64,000 nucleotides of DNA from Cyprinodon diabolis (GCA_030533445.1 CM060065.1:4018341-4082340), one strand, 5' to 3'. Counted from the first letter of the stretch, positions 36,301-48,560 are shown. A program made the numbers and translations. The notes: generated from the letters alone by a model not told the origin.

Positions 36301-39105
36301 GCCGTGATCTTTTCTGGCAATCATCTAGAGCTGAAAACTAACAATATAAAGTAGATTTGAGGAGATGTTTTTGGTTCCAAGCTTCAAATCAGAAGGTTGA
36401 GGCCAAAACGCTCTTTTCACAGTGAGATAATGCCATTTTGGCCTCTGGAGTTGTAACATACAAACCATTAAAAATACAGCCATGATCTTTTCTGGAAATC
36501 ATCTAGAGCTGAAAACTAACCATATAAAGTAGATTTGAGCAGATGGTTTTGGTTCCAAGCTTCAAATCAAAAGGTTGAGGCCAAAACGCTCTTTTAACAG
36601 TGAGATAAGCTCAATATGGCCTCTCTAGCTGTAACAGACAAACTATTAATGATACAGCCATGATCTTTTCTGGCAATCATCTAGAGCTGAAAACTAACAA
36701 TATAAAGTAGGATGGAGCAGATATTTTTGGTTTCAAACTTCAAATCAGAAGGTTGAGGCCAAAACGCTCTTTTAACAGTGAGATAAGCTCAATATGGCCT
36801 CTTTAGCTGTAACAGACAAACCATTAATGACACAGCCATGATCTGTTCTGGCAATCATCTAGAGCTGAAAACTAACAATATAAAGTAGATTTGAGCAGAT
36901 GTTTTTGGTTTCAAGCTTCAAATCAGAAGGTTGAGGCCAAAACGCTCTTTTCACAGTGAGTTAATGCCATTTTGGCCTCTGAAGTTGTAACAGACAAACC
37001 ATTAATGATACAGCCATGATCTTTTCTGGCAATCATCTAGAGCTGAAAACTAACAATATAAAGTAGATTTGAACAGATGTTTTTGGTTCCAAGCTTCAAA
37101 TCAGAAGGTTGAGGCCAAAACGCTCTTTTCACAGTGAGATAATGCCATTTTGGCCTCTGGAGTTGTAACAGACAAACCATTAATGATACAGCCATGATCT
37201 TTTCTGGCAATCATCTAGAGCTGAAAACTAACAATATAAAGTAGATTTGAGCAGATGTTTTTGGTTCCAAGCTTCAAATCAGAAGGTTGAGGCCAAAACG
37301 TTCTTTTCACAGTGAGATAATGCCATTTTGGCCTCTGGAGTTGTAACATACAAACCATTTATTATACAGCCATGATCTTTTCTGGCAATCATCTAGAGCT
37401 GAAAACTAACAATATAAAGTAGATTTGAGCAGATGTTTTTGGTTCCAAGCTTCAAATCAGAAGGTTGAGGCCAAAACGCTCTTTTCACAGTGAGAGAAGC
37501 TCATTATGGCCTCTCTAGCTGTAACAGACAAACTATTAATGATATACAGCCATGATCTTTTCTGGCAATCATCTAGAGCTGAAAACTAACAATATAAAGT
37601 AGATTTGAGCAGATGTTTTTGGTTCCAAGCTTCAAATCAGAAGCTTGAGGCCAAAACGCTCTTTTCAAAGTGAGATAAGCTCAATATGGCCTCTCTAGCT
37701 GTAACAGACAAACCATTAATGATACAGCCATGATCTTTTCTGGCAATCATCTAGAGCTGAAAACTAACAATATAAAGTATATTTGAGCAGATGTTTTTGG
37801 TTCCAAGCTTCAAATCAGAAGGTTGAGGCCAAAACCCTCTTTTCACAGTGAGAGAAGCTCAATATGGTCTCTATAGCTGTAACAGACAAACCATTAATGA
37901 TACAGCCATGATCTTTTCTGGCAATCATCTAGAGCTTAAAATTAACAATATAAAGTAGATTGGAGCAGAGGTTTTTGGTTCTAAGCTTCAAATCAGAAGG
38001 TTGAGGCCAAAACGCTCTTTTCACAGTGAGATAATGCCATTTTGGCCTCTGGAGTTGTAACAGACAAACCATTAATCATACAGCCATGATCTTTTCTAGC
38101 AATCATCTAGAGCTGAAAACTAACAATATAAAGTAGATTTGAGCAGATGTTTTTGGTTCCAAGCTTCAAATCAGAAGGTTGAGGCCAAAACGCTCTTTTC
38201 ACAGTGAGATAATGCCATTTTGGCCTCTGGAGTTGTAACAGACAAACCATTAATGATACAGCCATGATCTTTTCTAGCAATCATCTAGAGCTGAAAACTA
38301 ACAATATAAAGTAGATTTGAGCAGATGTTTTTGGTTCCAAGCTTAAAATTAGAAAGGTTGAGGCCAAAACGTTCTTTTTACATTGAGATAATGCCATTTT
38401 GGCCTCTGGAGTTGTAACATACAAACCATTTATTATACAGCCATGATCTTTTCTGGCAATCATCTAGAGCTGAAAACTAACAATATAAAGTAGATTTGAG
38501 CAGATGTTTTTGGTTCCAAGCTTCAAATCAGAAGTTGAGGCCAAAACGCTCTTTTCACAGTGAGATAATGCCATTTTTGCCTCTGGAGTTGTAACAGACA
38601 AACCATTAATGATACAGCAATGATCTTTTCTAGCAATCATCTAGAGCTGAAAACTAACAATATAAAGTAGATTTGAGCAGATGTTTTTGGTTCCAAGCTT
38701 CAAATCAGAAGTTGAGGCCAAAACGCTCTTTTCACAGTGAGATAATGCCATTTTGGCTTCTGGAGTTGTAACAGACAAACCATTAATGATACAGCCATGA
38801 TCTTTTCTGGCAATCATCTAGAGCTGAAAACTAACAATATAAAGTATATTTGAGCAGATGTTTTTGGTTCCAAGCTTCAAATCAGAAGGTTGAGGCCAAA
38901 ACGCTCTTTTCACAGTGAGAGAAGCTCAATATGGTCTCTATAGCTGTAACAGACAAACCATTAATGATACAGCCATGATCTTTTCTGGCAATCATCTAGA
39001 GCTTAAAACTAACAATATAAAGTAGATTGGAGCAGAGGTTTTTGGTTCTAAGCTTCAAATCAGAAGGTTGAGGCCAAAACGCTCTTTTCACAGTGAGAGA
39101 AGCTC
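33336..39105. repeat. 22-monomer higher-order repeat pair (offset 3916 bp)
   Basis: Monomers from about 33336 recur 3916 bp (22 x 178) downstream from about 37252. Rare variants are shared: AAAACGTTCTTTTCAC with CATTTATTATACAG (33381/37297), AGCTCATTATGGCC with GATATACAGCC (33581/37497), AGAAGCTTGAGGCC, and AAAACCCTCTTTTC. The offset drops to about 3738 bp by the ATTGGAGCAGAGG unit (35288/39025), so the second copy lacks one monomer. The first copy has an extra unit in the TAGCTATCATC group near 34170-34370. Part of the older 16-monomer HOR (about 35400-37240) lies inside this unit. Confidence 0.85.
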
Positions 39106-39959
39106 AAAATGGCCTCTCCAGCTGTAACAGAAAAACCATTAATGATACAGCCATGATCTTTTCTGGCAATCATCTAGAGCTGAAAACTAACAATATAAAG
39201 TAGATTTGAGCAGATGTTTTTGGTTCCAAGCTTCAAATCAGAAGGTTGAGGCAAAAACGCTCTTTTCACAGTGAGAAAAGCTCATTTTGGCCTCTGTAGC
39301 TGTAACAGACAAACCATTAATGATACACCCATGATCTTTTCTGGTAATCATCTAGAGCTGAAAACTAACAATATAAAGTAGATTTGAGCAGATGTTTTTG
39401 GTTCCAAGCTTCAAATCAGAAGGTTGAGGCCAAAAACGCTCTTTTCACAGCGAGATCAGGTCATTTTGGCCTATGTAGTTGTAACAGAAAAAACATTAAT
39501 GATACAGCCATGATCTTTTCTGGCAATCATCTAGAGCTGAAAACTAACAATATAAAGTAGATTAGAGCAGATGTTTTTTGGTTCCAAACATCAAATCAGA
39601 AGGTTGAGGCCAAAACGCTCTTTTCACAGTGAGATAATGCCATTTTGGCCTCTGGAGTTGTAACAGACAAACCATTAATGATACAGCCATGATCTTTTCT
39701 GGCAATCATCTAGAGCTGAAAACTAAAAATATAAAGTAGATTGGAGCAGATCTTTTTGGTTCCAAACTTCAAATCAGAAAGTTGAGGCCAAAACGCTCTT
39801 TTCACAGTGAGAGAAGCTCATTTTGGCCTCTCCAGCTGTAACAGAAAAACCATTAATGATACAGCCATGATCTTTTCTGGCAATCATCTAGAGCTGAAAT
39901 CTACCAATATAAAGTAGATTTCAGCAGATTTTTTTGGTTCCAAGCTTCAAATCAGAAGG

Positions 39960-42900
39960 TTGAGGCCAGAACGCTCTTTTCACAGTGAGATAAGCTCAAT
40001 ATGGCCTCTCTAGCTGTAACAGACAAACTATTAATGATATACAGCCATGATCTTTTCTGGCAATCATCCAGAGCTGAAAACTAACAATATAAAGTAGATT
40101 TGTGCAGATGTTTTTTTGGCCAAGCTTAAAATCAGAAGGTTGAGTCCAAAACGCTCTTTTCACAGTGAGAAAAGCTCATTTTGTCCTCTGTAGCTGTAAA
40201 AGACAAACCATTAATGATACAGCCATGATCTTTTCTGGCAATCATCTAGAGCTGAAAACTAACAATATAAAATAGAGTTGAGCAGATGTTTTTGGTTCCA
40301 AGCTTCAAATCAGAAGGTTGAGGCCAAAACTTTCTTTTCACAGTGAGATAAGGTCATTTCGGCCTCTGTAGTTGTAACAGACAAACCATTAATGATACAG
40401 CCATGATCTTTTCTGGCAATCATCTAGAGCTGAAAACTAACAATATAAAGTAGATTTGAGCAGATGTGTTTGGTTCCAAGCTTCAAATCACAAGGTTGAG
40501 GCCAAAAGGCTCTTTTCACAGTGAGATACGGTCATTTTGGCCTCTGTAATAGTAACAGACAAACCATTAATGATACAGCCATGATCTTTTCTGGCAATCA
40601 TCTAGAGCTGAACACTAACAATATAAAGTAGATTTGAGCAGATGTTTTTGGTTCCAAGCTTCAAATCAGAAGGTTGAGGCCAAAATGCTCTTTTCACAGT
40701 GAGAAAAGCTCATTTTGGCCTCTGTAGCGGTAACAGACAAACCATTAATGATACAGCCATGATCTTTTCTGGCAATCATCTAGAGCTGAAAACTAACAAT
40801 ATAAAGTAGATTTGAGCAGATGTTTTTGGTTCCAAGCTTCAAATCAGAAGGTTGAGGCCAAAACGCTCTTTTCACAGTGAGAAAAGCTCATTTTGGCCTC
40901 TGTAGCTGTAACAGACAAACCATTAATGATACAGCCATGATCTTTTCTGGCAATCATCCAGAGCTGAAAACTAACAATATAAAGTAGATTTGTGCAGATG
41001 TTTTTTTGGCCAAGCTTAAAATCAGAAGGTTGAGGCCAAAACGCTCTTTTCACAGTGAGAAAAGCTCATTTTGTCCTCTGAAGTTGTAACAGACAAACCA
41101 TTAATGATACAGCCATGATCTTTTCTGGCAATCATCTAGAGCTGAAAACTAACAATATAAAGTAGATTTGAGCAGATGTTTTTGGTTCCAAGCTTCAAAT
41201 CAGAAGGTTGAGGCCAAAACGCTCTTTTCACAGTGAGAAAAGCTCATTTTGGCCTCTGTAGCTGTAACAGACAAACCATTAATGATACAGCCATGATCTT
41301 TTCTGGCAATCATCCAGAGCTGAAAACTAACAATATAAAGTAGATTTGTGCAGATGTTTTTTTGGCCAAGCTTAAAATCAGAAGGTTGAGGCCAAAACGC
41401 TCTTTTCACAGTGAGAAAAGCTCATTTTGTCCTCTGTAGCTGTAAAAGACAAACCATTAATGATACAGCCATGATCTTTTCTGGCAATCATCTAGAGCTG
41501 AAAACTAACAATACAAAATAGATTTAAGCAGATGTTTTTTGTTCCAAGCTTCAAATCAGAAGGTTGAGGCCAAAACGCTCTTTTCACAGTGAGATAAGGT
41601 CATTTCGGCCTCTGTAGTTGTAACAGACAAACCATTAATGATACAGCCATGATCTTTTCTGGCAATCATCTAGAGCTGAAAACTAACAATATAAAGTAGA
41701 TTTGAGCAGATGTGTTTGGTTCCAAGCTTCAAATCAGAAGGTTGAGGCCAAAATGCTCTTTTCACAGTGAGAAAAGCTCATTTTGGCCTCTGTAGCTTTA
41801 ACAGACAAACCATTAATGATACAGCCATGATCTTTTCTGGTAATCATCTAGAGCTTAAAACTAAAAATATAAAGTAGATTTGAGCAGATGTTTTTGGTTC
41901 CAAACTTCAAATCAGAAGGTCGAGGCCAAAACGCTCTTTTCACAGTGAGAAAAGCTCATTTTGGCCTCTGTAGCTGTAACAGACAAACCATTAATGATAC
42001 AGCCATGATCTTTTCTGGCAATCGTCTAGAGCTGAAAACTAACAATATAAAATAGATTTGAGCAGATGTTTTTGGTTCCAAGCTTCAAATCAGAAGGTTG
42101 AGGCCAAAACGCTCTTTTCACAGTGAGATAAGCTCAATATGGCCTCTCTAGCTGTAACAGACAAACTATTAATGATATACAGCCATGATCTTTTCTGGCA
42201 ATCATCCAGAGCTGAAAACTAACAATATAAAGTAGATTTGTGCAGATGTTTTTTTGGCCAAGCTTAAAATCAGAAGGTTGAGTCCAAAACGCTCTTTTCA
42301 CAGTGAGAAAAGCTCATTTTGTCCTCTGTAGCTGTAAAAGACAAACCATTAATGATACAGCCATGATCTTTTCTGGCAATCATCTAGAGCTGAAAACTAA
42401 CAATATAAAATAGAGTTGAGCAGATGTTTTTGGTTCCAAGCTTCAAATCAGAAGGTTGAGGCCAAAACTTTCTTTTCACAGTGAGATAAGGTCATTTCGG
42501 CCTCTGTAGTTGTAACAGACAAACCATTAATGATACAGCCATGATCTTTTCTGGCAATCATCTAGAGCTGAAAACTAACAATATAAAGTAGATTTGAGCA
42601 GATGTGTTTGGTTCCAAGCTTCAAATCACAAGGTTGAGGCCAAAAGGCTCTTTTCACAGTGAGATACGGTCATTTTGGCCTCTGTAATAGTAACAGACAA
42701 ACCATTAATGATACAGCCATGATCTTTTCTGGCAATCATCTAGAGCTGAACACTAACAATATAAAGTAGATTTGAGCAGATGTTTTTGGTTCCAAGCTTC
42801 AAATCAGAAGGTTGAGGCCAAAATGCTCTTTTCACAGTGAGAAAAGCTCATTTTGGCCTCTGTAGCGGTAACAGACAAACCATTAATGATACAGCCATGA

Positions 42901-44235
42901 TCTTTTCTGGCAATCATCTAGAGCTGAAAACTAACAATATAAAGTAGATTTGAGCAGATGTTTTTGGTTCCAAGCTTCAAATCAGAAGGTTGAGGCCAAA
43001 ACGCTCTTTTCACAGTGAGAAAAGCTCATTTTGGCCTCTGTAGCTGTAACAGACAAACCATTAATGATACAGCCATGATCTTTTCTGGCAATCATCCAGA
43101 GCTGAAAACTAACAATATAAAGTAGATTTGTGCAGATGTTTTTTTGGCCAAGCTTAAAATCAGAAGGTTGAGGCCAAAACGCTCTTTTCACAGTGAGAAA
43201 AGCTCATTTTGTCCTCTGAAGTTGTAACAGACAAACCATTAATGATACAGCCATGATCTTTTCTGGCAATCATCTAGAGCTGAAAACTAACAATATAAAG
43301 TAGATTTGAGCAGATGTTTTTGGTTCCAAGCTTCAAATCAGAAGGTTGAGGCCAAAACGCTCTTTTCACAGTGAGAAAAGCTCATTTTGGCCTCTGTAGC
43401 TGTAACAGACAAACCATTAATGATACAGCCATGATCTTTTCTGGCAATCATCCAGAGCTGAAAACTAACAATATAAAGTAGATTTGTGCAGATGTTTTTT
43501 TGGCCAAGCTTAAAATCAGAAGGTTGAGGCCAAAACGCTCTTTTCACAGTGAGAAAAGCTCATTTTGTCCTCTGTAGCTGTAAAAGACAAACCATTAATG
43601 ATACAGCCATGATCTTTTCTGGCAATCATCTAGAGCTGAAAACTAACAATATAAAATAGATTTGAGCAGATGTTTTTTGTTCCAAGCTTCAAATCAGAAG
43701 GTTGAGGCCAAAACGCTCTTTTCACAGTGAGATAAGGTCATTTCGGCCTCTGTAGTTGTAACAGACAAACCATTAATGATACAGCCATGATCTTTTCTGG
43801 CAATCATCTAGAGCTGAAAACTAACAATATAAAGTAGATTTGAGCAGATGTGTTTGGTTCCAAGCTTCAAATCAGAAGGTTGAGGCCAAAATGCTCTTTT
43901 CACAGTGAGAAAAGCTCATTTTGGCCTCTGTAGCTTTAACAGACAAACCATTAATGATACAGCCATGATCTTTTCTGGTAATCATCTAGAGCTTAAAACT
44001 AAAAATATAAAGTAGATTTGAGCAGATGTTTTTGGTTCCAAACTTCAAATCAGAAGGTCGAGGCCAAAACGCTCTTTTCACAGTGAGAAAAGCTCATTTT
44101 GGCCTCTGTAGCTGTAACAGACAAACCATTAATGATACAGCCATGATCTTTTCTGGTAATCGTCTAGAGCTGAAAACTAACAATATAAAATAGATTTGAG
44201 CAGATGTTTTTGGTTCCAAGCTTCAAATCAGAAGG
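39960..44235. repeat. 12-monomer higher-order repeat, two tandem copies (2138 bp each)
   Basis: Positions 39960-42097 and 42098-44235 are near-identical tandem blocks of 12 monomers. Matching landmarks are the AATGATATACAGCC unit (40033/42171), the AAAACTTTCTTTTCAC unit, the AAAAGGCTCTTTTC unit with GTAATAGTAAC, the CTGTAGCGGTAAC unit, the paired 69-codon read-throughs (40844/42982 and 41200/43338) and the GGTCGAGGCC unit. Differences are few (for example ATAGATTTAAGC at about 41520 against ATAGATTTGAGC in copy 2). This makes it one of the youngest-looking satellite amplifications in the window. Confidence 0.9.
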
Positions 44236-44344
44236 TTGAGGCCAAAACGCTCTTTTCACAGTGAGATAATGCCATTTTGGCCTCTGTAGTTGTAACAGAC
44301 AAACCATTAATAATACAGCCATGATCTTTTCTGGCAATCATCAT

Positions 44345-45012
44345 GAGTTGACCAAGAGAGGAGGAAAAGGTTTTGAATGGACCCAGTGAGGAAGAGGTTC
44401 GAATTCTTAACAGACCCAGTGTAGAGGAGATTAATTCTGAATAAACCAAGAAAGTATGAGTTTCTGGTTCTGAAAGGATCCAGAGAGGAACAGGTGCTTG
44501 ATCTGAACGTACCCAGAGAGGATGATAAATGTTTTTGAAAGGACCCAGAGAGGAAGAGGTTCTGGTTCTGAATGGACCCAGAGATGATGAGTTCCTGGTT
44601 CTCAATGGACCCAAGGAGGAAGAGGTTCTGGTTCTTAATGGAGCGAGAGATATTGAGGGTCTGGTTCTGAATGGACCCAGAGAGTAGGAGGTTCACGTTC
44701 TGAACTGACCCAGAGAGGAGGAGGTTCTGGATCTGAACGGCCCTGTAGAGGAAGAGGTTCTGGTTCTTAATATAGCGAGAGAGGAGGAGGTCCTGGTTCT
44801 GAATGGACCGACAGAGAAGAGGTTTTGGTTGTGAACGGACCAAGAGAGGAGGATGTTCTGGTCCTAGACTGACCAACAGAGGAAGAGATTCTGGTCCTGA
44901 ACTGACCCAGAGATGAGGAGGTCTTGTTTCTGAACAGACCAAGAGGAAGAAATTCTGGTTCTGATTGGACACAGAGAGGAAGTGTTTCTGGATCTGAACT
45001 GACCCAGAGATG
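44345..45012. repeat. 33-bp purine-rich minisatellite array, segment 1
   Basis: The third array begins directly after the satellite. The basic unit is GTTCTGGTTCTGAATGGACC + CAGAGAGGAAGAG, 33 bp, with many 27-, 30- and 36-bp versions that gain or lose GAG/GAA triplets or GGTTCT. Since most length changes are multiples of three, an 11-residue period persists: plus-strand frame EEEVLVLNGPR, and minus-strand frames SLGPFRTRTSS, SGSVQNQNLFL and LWVHSEPEPLP. All six frames are often open, so the ORFs are not evidence of a gene. The unit contains a purine run of about 13 nt (AGAGAGGAAGAGG). Units with GAGGAGGAGGTTCTGG have four GG runs. Confidence 0.95.
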
Positions 45013-45017
45013 AGGAG
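45013..45017. repeat. Target-site duplication (AGGAG), left of LTR 1
   Basis: It is identical to 45709-45713 on the other side of the solo LTR. AGGAG is common in the array, but its immediate juxtaposition to both TG and CA ends supports a true integrase-made duplication. Confidence 0.8.
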
Positions 45018-45708
45018 TGTTGGGATCTGGAGATCTGCCACTTGTCTCCAGCAGAGAGCGCTGTGGGTATCCTGGGCTGGAGCTTCCAGCACACCTGAGG
45101 ATCATCAGTCCATCAGGAGACCTCCTACATAAGCAGCAGCCAGACCTGTCTTTGGTGCCGGAGTGTTGACCAGTTTTGGTTAGCAGAACCTGAGCCTCTG
45201 TTCACTTGAGAATCTCTGTCTGCTCTAGAGAGTAACTAGATTCTAACTAACTTCTGTCTTCTCTGGTCACAGGAAAGCCTGACTTAAGTCTGTAGCTCTG
45301 GAGGAGCTTTGCTTGGAAACCTGCCTGCCTGCCCTAGGAAGCCAAACCTAAAGACAATCAGTCTGGATTCCTCAGCCAGCTCTCAAGGTAGAGCTAGGAC
45401 ATCTACTCAAGGTCTGAACCTCACAAGCCTGAAGCTAGACGCTGCTGCTGCCAATTGGTTCCCCCTCTCCAGTGATCTGTCTGAACCTCATCAAGGAACA
45501 AATCAGAATCGACATCTAACAAATCACCGCTGCCTGGCTAACCAAACAATCCATCTCTGCAGATTCTCAATGATTCCAGTCCCGGACCTGTACCAGAACC
45601 AGCTCATTATTATTCTGTGTGCTTATCATTCAATAAACTGTTAAACTTTTACTCCGTTGCCTGTGGTGTTCTGCATGTGGGTTTAAACACTAGAGACCCA
45701 TCATGTCA
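45018..45708 (+). mobile_element. Solo LTR, plus orientation (691 bp)
   Basis: This non-repetitive insert is bounded by TGTTGGGATC and CCCATCATGTCA, so it has the TG...CA ends of a long terminal repeat. It is flanked by a perfect 5-bp target-site duplication, AGGAG, at 45013-45017 and 45709-45713, within the minisatellite. The AATAAA signal (45632-45637) lies 71 bp before the right end, as expected for the R/U5 border. A TATA-like ACATAAG is at about 45127-45133. There is no internal coding region and no partner LTR in the same orientation, so it is a solo LTR left by recombination between two LTRs. The 5-bp duplication fits Ty3/gypsy, BEL/Pao or some retrovirus-like elements, and the sequence alone does not decide. 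A short 111-codon ORF (45309-45644) inside has no recognisable domain. Confidence 0.88.
45632..45637 (+). promoter_or_regulatory. Polyadenylation signal AATAAA of LTR 1
   Basis: The canonical AATAAA in CATTCAATAAACTG marks the probable R region end and fixes the plus orientation of the LTR. The minus-oriented LTR at 58475 has the same element as TTTATT at 58547-58552. Confidence 0.7.
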
Positions 45709-47722
45709 AGGAGGTTCTGGATGTGAACGGACCCAGACAGAATTAGGTTTTGAACGAGCCCAGAGAGGATGAGAATCTGGTTTTGAAAGGACCCAGAAAG
45801 GAAGAGGTTCTGGTTCTTAAGGGACCCAGAGAGAAGGATCCAGAAATAAGGTGGTGGTTCTAAATGGACCAAGAGAAGAGGAGGTTTTGGCTCTGAACAG
45901 ACCCAGAGAGAAACAGGATCTGGTTCTGAATAAACCCAGAGAGAATAAGGTTCTAAACTTACAAAGAGAGGAACAGGTTCCAGTTCTGAATGGACCCAGA
46001 GAGAATTAGGTTGCGAACTGACCCAGAGAGGAACAGGTTCTGGTTCTAAATGGACCCAGACCGTAAGGTTCTGAACGGAACCAGAGAGGAGGATAATCTG
46101 GTTTTGAAAGAAAACAAAGAGGAAGAGGTTCTGAGCAGACCCAGTGAGGAGGAGGTTCTGGTTTTCAATGGACTCGAAAAGAATAAGGTTCTGAACTTAC
46201 CCAGAGAGGAACCGGGATCTGGTTCTGAATGGACCCAGAGAGAATAAGATTCTGAACGGAAACAGAGAGGAGGATAGTCTGGTTTTGAATGAAAACAAAT
46301 AGGAAGAGGTTTTGGTTCTGAACGCACCCAGAGAGGAAGAGTTTCTGGTTCTAAACAGACCCAGAGATGAGGAGGTTCTGGTTCTGTATGAACCCAGAGA
46401 GGAAAAGGTTCTGATTCTGAACAGACCCAGAGAGGAGGAGGTCCTGGTTCTTAACGGACCAAGAGAGGAGGAAGTGGTTCTGAATGGACCCAGTGAGGAA
46501 GAGGTTCGGATTCTGAACAGACCTAGTGTAGAGAAGATTGATTCTGAATAAACCAAGAAAGTATGAGTTTCTGGTTCTGAACGGATCCAGAGAGGAACAG
46601 GTTCTTGATCTGAATGGACCCAGAGACAATTAGGTTTTGTACGAACCCAGAGAGGATGAGAAATGTTTTTGAAAGGACCCAGAGAGGAAGAGGTTCTGGT
46701 TCTGAACAGACCAAGAAAGACAGATCCAGAAATTAGTTGGTGGTTCTGAATGTACCCAGAGAGGAGGACGTCCTGGTTCTGAATGGACCCAGAGATGACG
46801 AGTTCCTGGTTCTGAATGGACCCAAGGAGGAAGAGGTTCTGGTTCTTAATGGAGCGAGAGATATGGAGGATCTGGTTCTGAATGGACCCAGAGAGTAGGA
46901 GGTTCACGTTCTGAAATGGCCCAGAGAGGAGGAGGTTCTGGATCTGAACGGCCCTGTAGAGGAAGAGGTTTGGGTTCTGAATGGACCCAGAAAGAATTAG
47001 CTTTTGAACGGACCCAGAGAGGATGAGAATCTGGTTTTGAAAGGACCCAGAGAGGAACATGTTCTGGTTCTGGAGGATAAGGATAATCTGGTTTTGAATG
47101 GACCTAAATAGGAAGAGGTTCTGGTTCTGAACGCATCCAGGGAGGGAGAGGTTCTGGTTCTAAACAGACCCAGAGATGAGGAAGTTTTGGTTATGTATGG
47201 ACCAAGAGAGTAAAAGTTTCTGATTATCAAAGGACCCAGAAAGGAGGAGGTCCTGGTTCTGAACGGACAGACAGAGAAGAGGTTCGGATTCTGCACGGAT
47301 GCAGAGAGGAAGAGGTTCTGGTTTTGAATGGAGCCAGAGATGTGAGGTTCTGGTTCTGAATAGACCAAGAAGGGAGGAGGTTCTATTTCTTAATGGATCC
47401 AGAGATGAGGAGGTTCTGTATCTGAATGGACCCAGAGATGTGAGGTTCTGGTTCTGAACTGACCCAGTGAGGAGCAGATTCTGTATCTGAATGGACCCAG
47501 AGATGTGAGGTTCTGTTTCTGAATAGACCCAGAGAGGAAGAGGTTTGGATTCTGAACGGACCAAGAGAGAAGGAGATTCTTGTTTCGAAATGGACCCTGG
47601 TTCTAAACAGACCCAGAGAGGAATAGTTCCTGGTTCTGAATGGACCCAGAGATAATGAGGTTCTGGTTCTGAATGAAACCAGAGACCAGGAGGTTCATGT
47701 TCTGAACTGACCCAGACAGGAG
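45709..47722. repeat. 33-bp purine-rich minisatellite array, segment 2
   Basis: The array continues after LTR 1 with the same unit. Part of it is a higher-order copy of segment 1: the ordered variants GTGTAGAG..ATTGATTCTGAATAAACC and AAGAAAGTATGAGTTTCTGG at about 46520-46570 match 44418-44460 (offset about 2104 bp, spanning LTR 1). The longest read-through on the minus strand is 287 codons (46197-47060), built only of 11-residue repeats. No other content is visible. Confidence 0.93.
47036..47712. repeat. Duplicated minisatellite block, left copy
   Basis: The block runs from GAAAGGACCCAGAGAGGAAC to ATGTTCTGAACTGACCCAGA. It is repeated at 49126-49886 on the far side of the LINE fragment, with the same order of variants: CCTAAATAGGAAGAGG, GCATCCAGGGAGGGAGAGG, GAGATGAGGAAGTTTTGG, GAGAGTAAAAGTTTCTG, GACAGACAGAGAAGAGG, GAGACCAGGAGGTTCATG. 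The left copy lacks about 60 bp present in the right copy near 49160-49215. Confidence 0.8.
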
Positions 47723-48381
47723 GAGGTGAAGGATTTGAGCTGAATAAACTGAGTGCGGTCGGAGAGATATGAGCGGAACCAGTCAAGAGGGATGTGAGAG
47801 ATGCCAAGAGAGGATAATGTATTGAGGAGAATGGGATGAGAAATGGTATCAAAGGCCGCACTGAGATCGAGAAGGATGAGGATGGAGAGGAGTCCAGAGT
47901 CAGCAGCTATAAGGAGATCGTTTGTGATTTTTATTAGGGCAGTTTCAGTACTATGAGAGGGGCGGAAACCAGACTGGAAAGGCTCGTAAAGGCTGTTGAG
48001 GGTAAGAAAGATGTGGAGTTGAGCAGACACAATTTTTTCAAGTATTTTAGAGATAAAGGGAAGATTAGAAATGGGACGAAGATTATTAAAGTTAGCGGGA
48101 TCAGAACCAGGTTTTTTCAGAACCGGGGAGACAGATGCAGTTTTGAAAAGTGAAGGAACAATACCAGAGGAGAGTGAGGAATGAATAATGGAAGTAATGA
48201 AGGGGAGGAGGGAGGTAAGACAGGTTTTGACCAGAGCTGTGGGGAGGGTGTCAAGAGAACAGGTAGAGGACTTGGATTTTTGAATGAGGTCAGAAATTTC
48301 AGTAGAAGTGGGCAGTAGGAAGGAGGAAAATGACTGGCTAAGGGGGAGGGGCAGAGGGGAAGTCGGAGGCAAGGCGGTCAT
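47723..48381 (-). pseudogene. LINE reverse transcriptase fragment (motifs 0-A)
   Basis: The frame starts in the linker (MTALPPTSPLPLPLSQSF) and reads the N-terminal RT region: [78 protein letters not shown], then motif [21 protein letters not shown] and LDWFRSYLSDRTQFIQLKSF. Directly after LKSF the frame runs into minisatellite sequence (SSCLGQFRT), so the YADD catalytic motif is absent and the protein cannot be active. Upstream it is out of frame with the endonuclease part. The frame shifts at an A-run near 48415 (CTTTAAGAAAAAATC on the minus strand). Confidence 0.88.
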
Positions 48382-48560
48382 ATGTAATTGCTGGTGAATG
48401 GAGCAGATTTTTTCTTAAAGAAGGTTGACAAAGAATTACAGGTCTGAGTAGAATACATGTAAGAAGGCAGGGTATCAGGGGGGTCAAAGATCTTATGCAT
48501 TATAGAAAAGAGAGACTTGGAATTCCCATCTTTGGAGCGGATAAGGTCAGAATAGTAATT

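Larger units (their letters stand above)
32378..44344. repeat. 178-bp AT-rich satellite, right part
   Basis: The satellite resumes in the same monomer interrupted by the LINE and runs to an abrupt edge at 44341-44344 (GGCAATCATC|ATGAG). Monomers become more diverse to the right. From about 33580, units with GAGAGAAGCTCATTATGG or GAGAAGCTCAATATGGTCTC appear. From about 39200, a third type with GAAAAGCTCATTTTGGCCTCTG dominates, and several units have TTTTTTTGGCCAAGCTTAAA in place of the usual HindIII-flanking sequence. Single-base indels occur in a few units (for example AGAAGTTGAGG near 34795 and 34970). The 69-codon minus-strand ORFs at 40844, 41200, 42982 and 43338 are monomer read-throughs repeated with the HOR period. 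Confidence 0.97.

Noticed and set aside
23157..43547. Repeated small ORFs of 95 and 69 codons in the 178-bp satellite (23157, 26006, 28853, 40844, 41200, 42982, 43338, and 38281)
   Set aside because: Each is a read-through of one or two monomers and recurs with the HOR period. No start context or domain supports a gene.
20634..44344. CENP-B box in the 178-bp monomer
   Set aside because: I looked for a match to the core TTCG....A..CGGG and found none in the consensus on either strand.
45309..45644. 111-codon ORF inside LTR 1
   Set aside because: It has no recognisable domain. LTR 2 does not preserve the frame as far as I can see, and it overlaps the AATAAA region.
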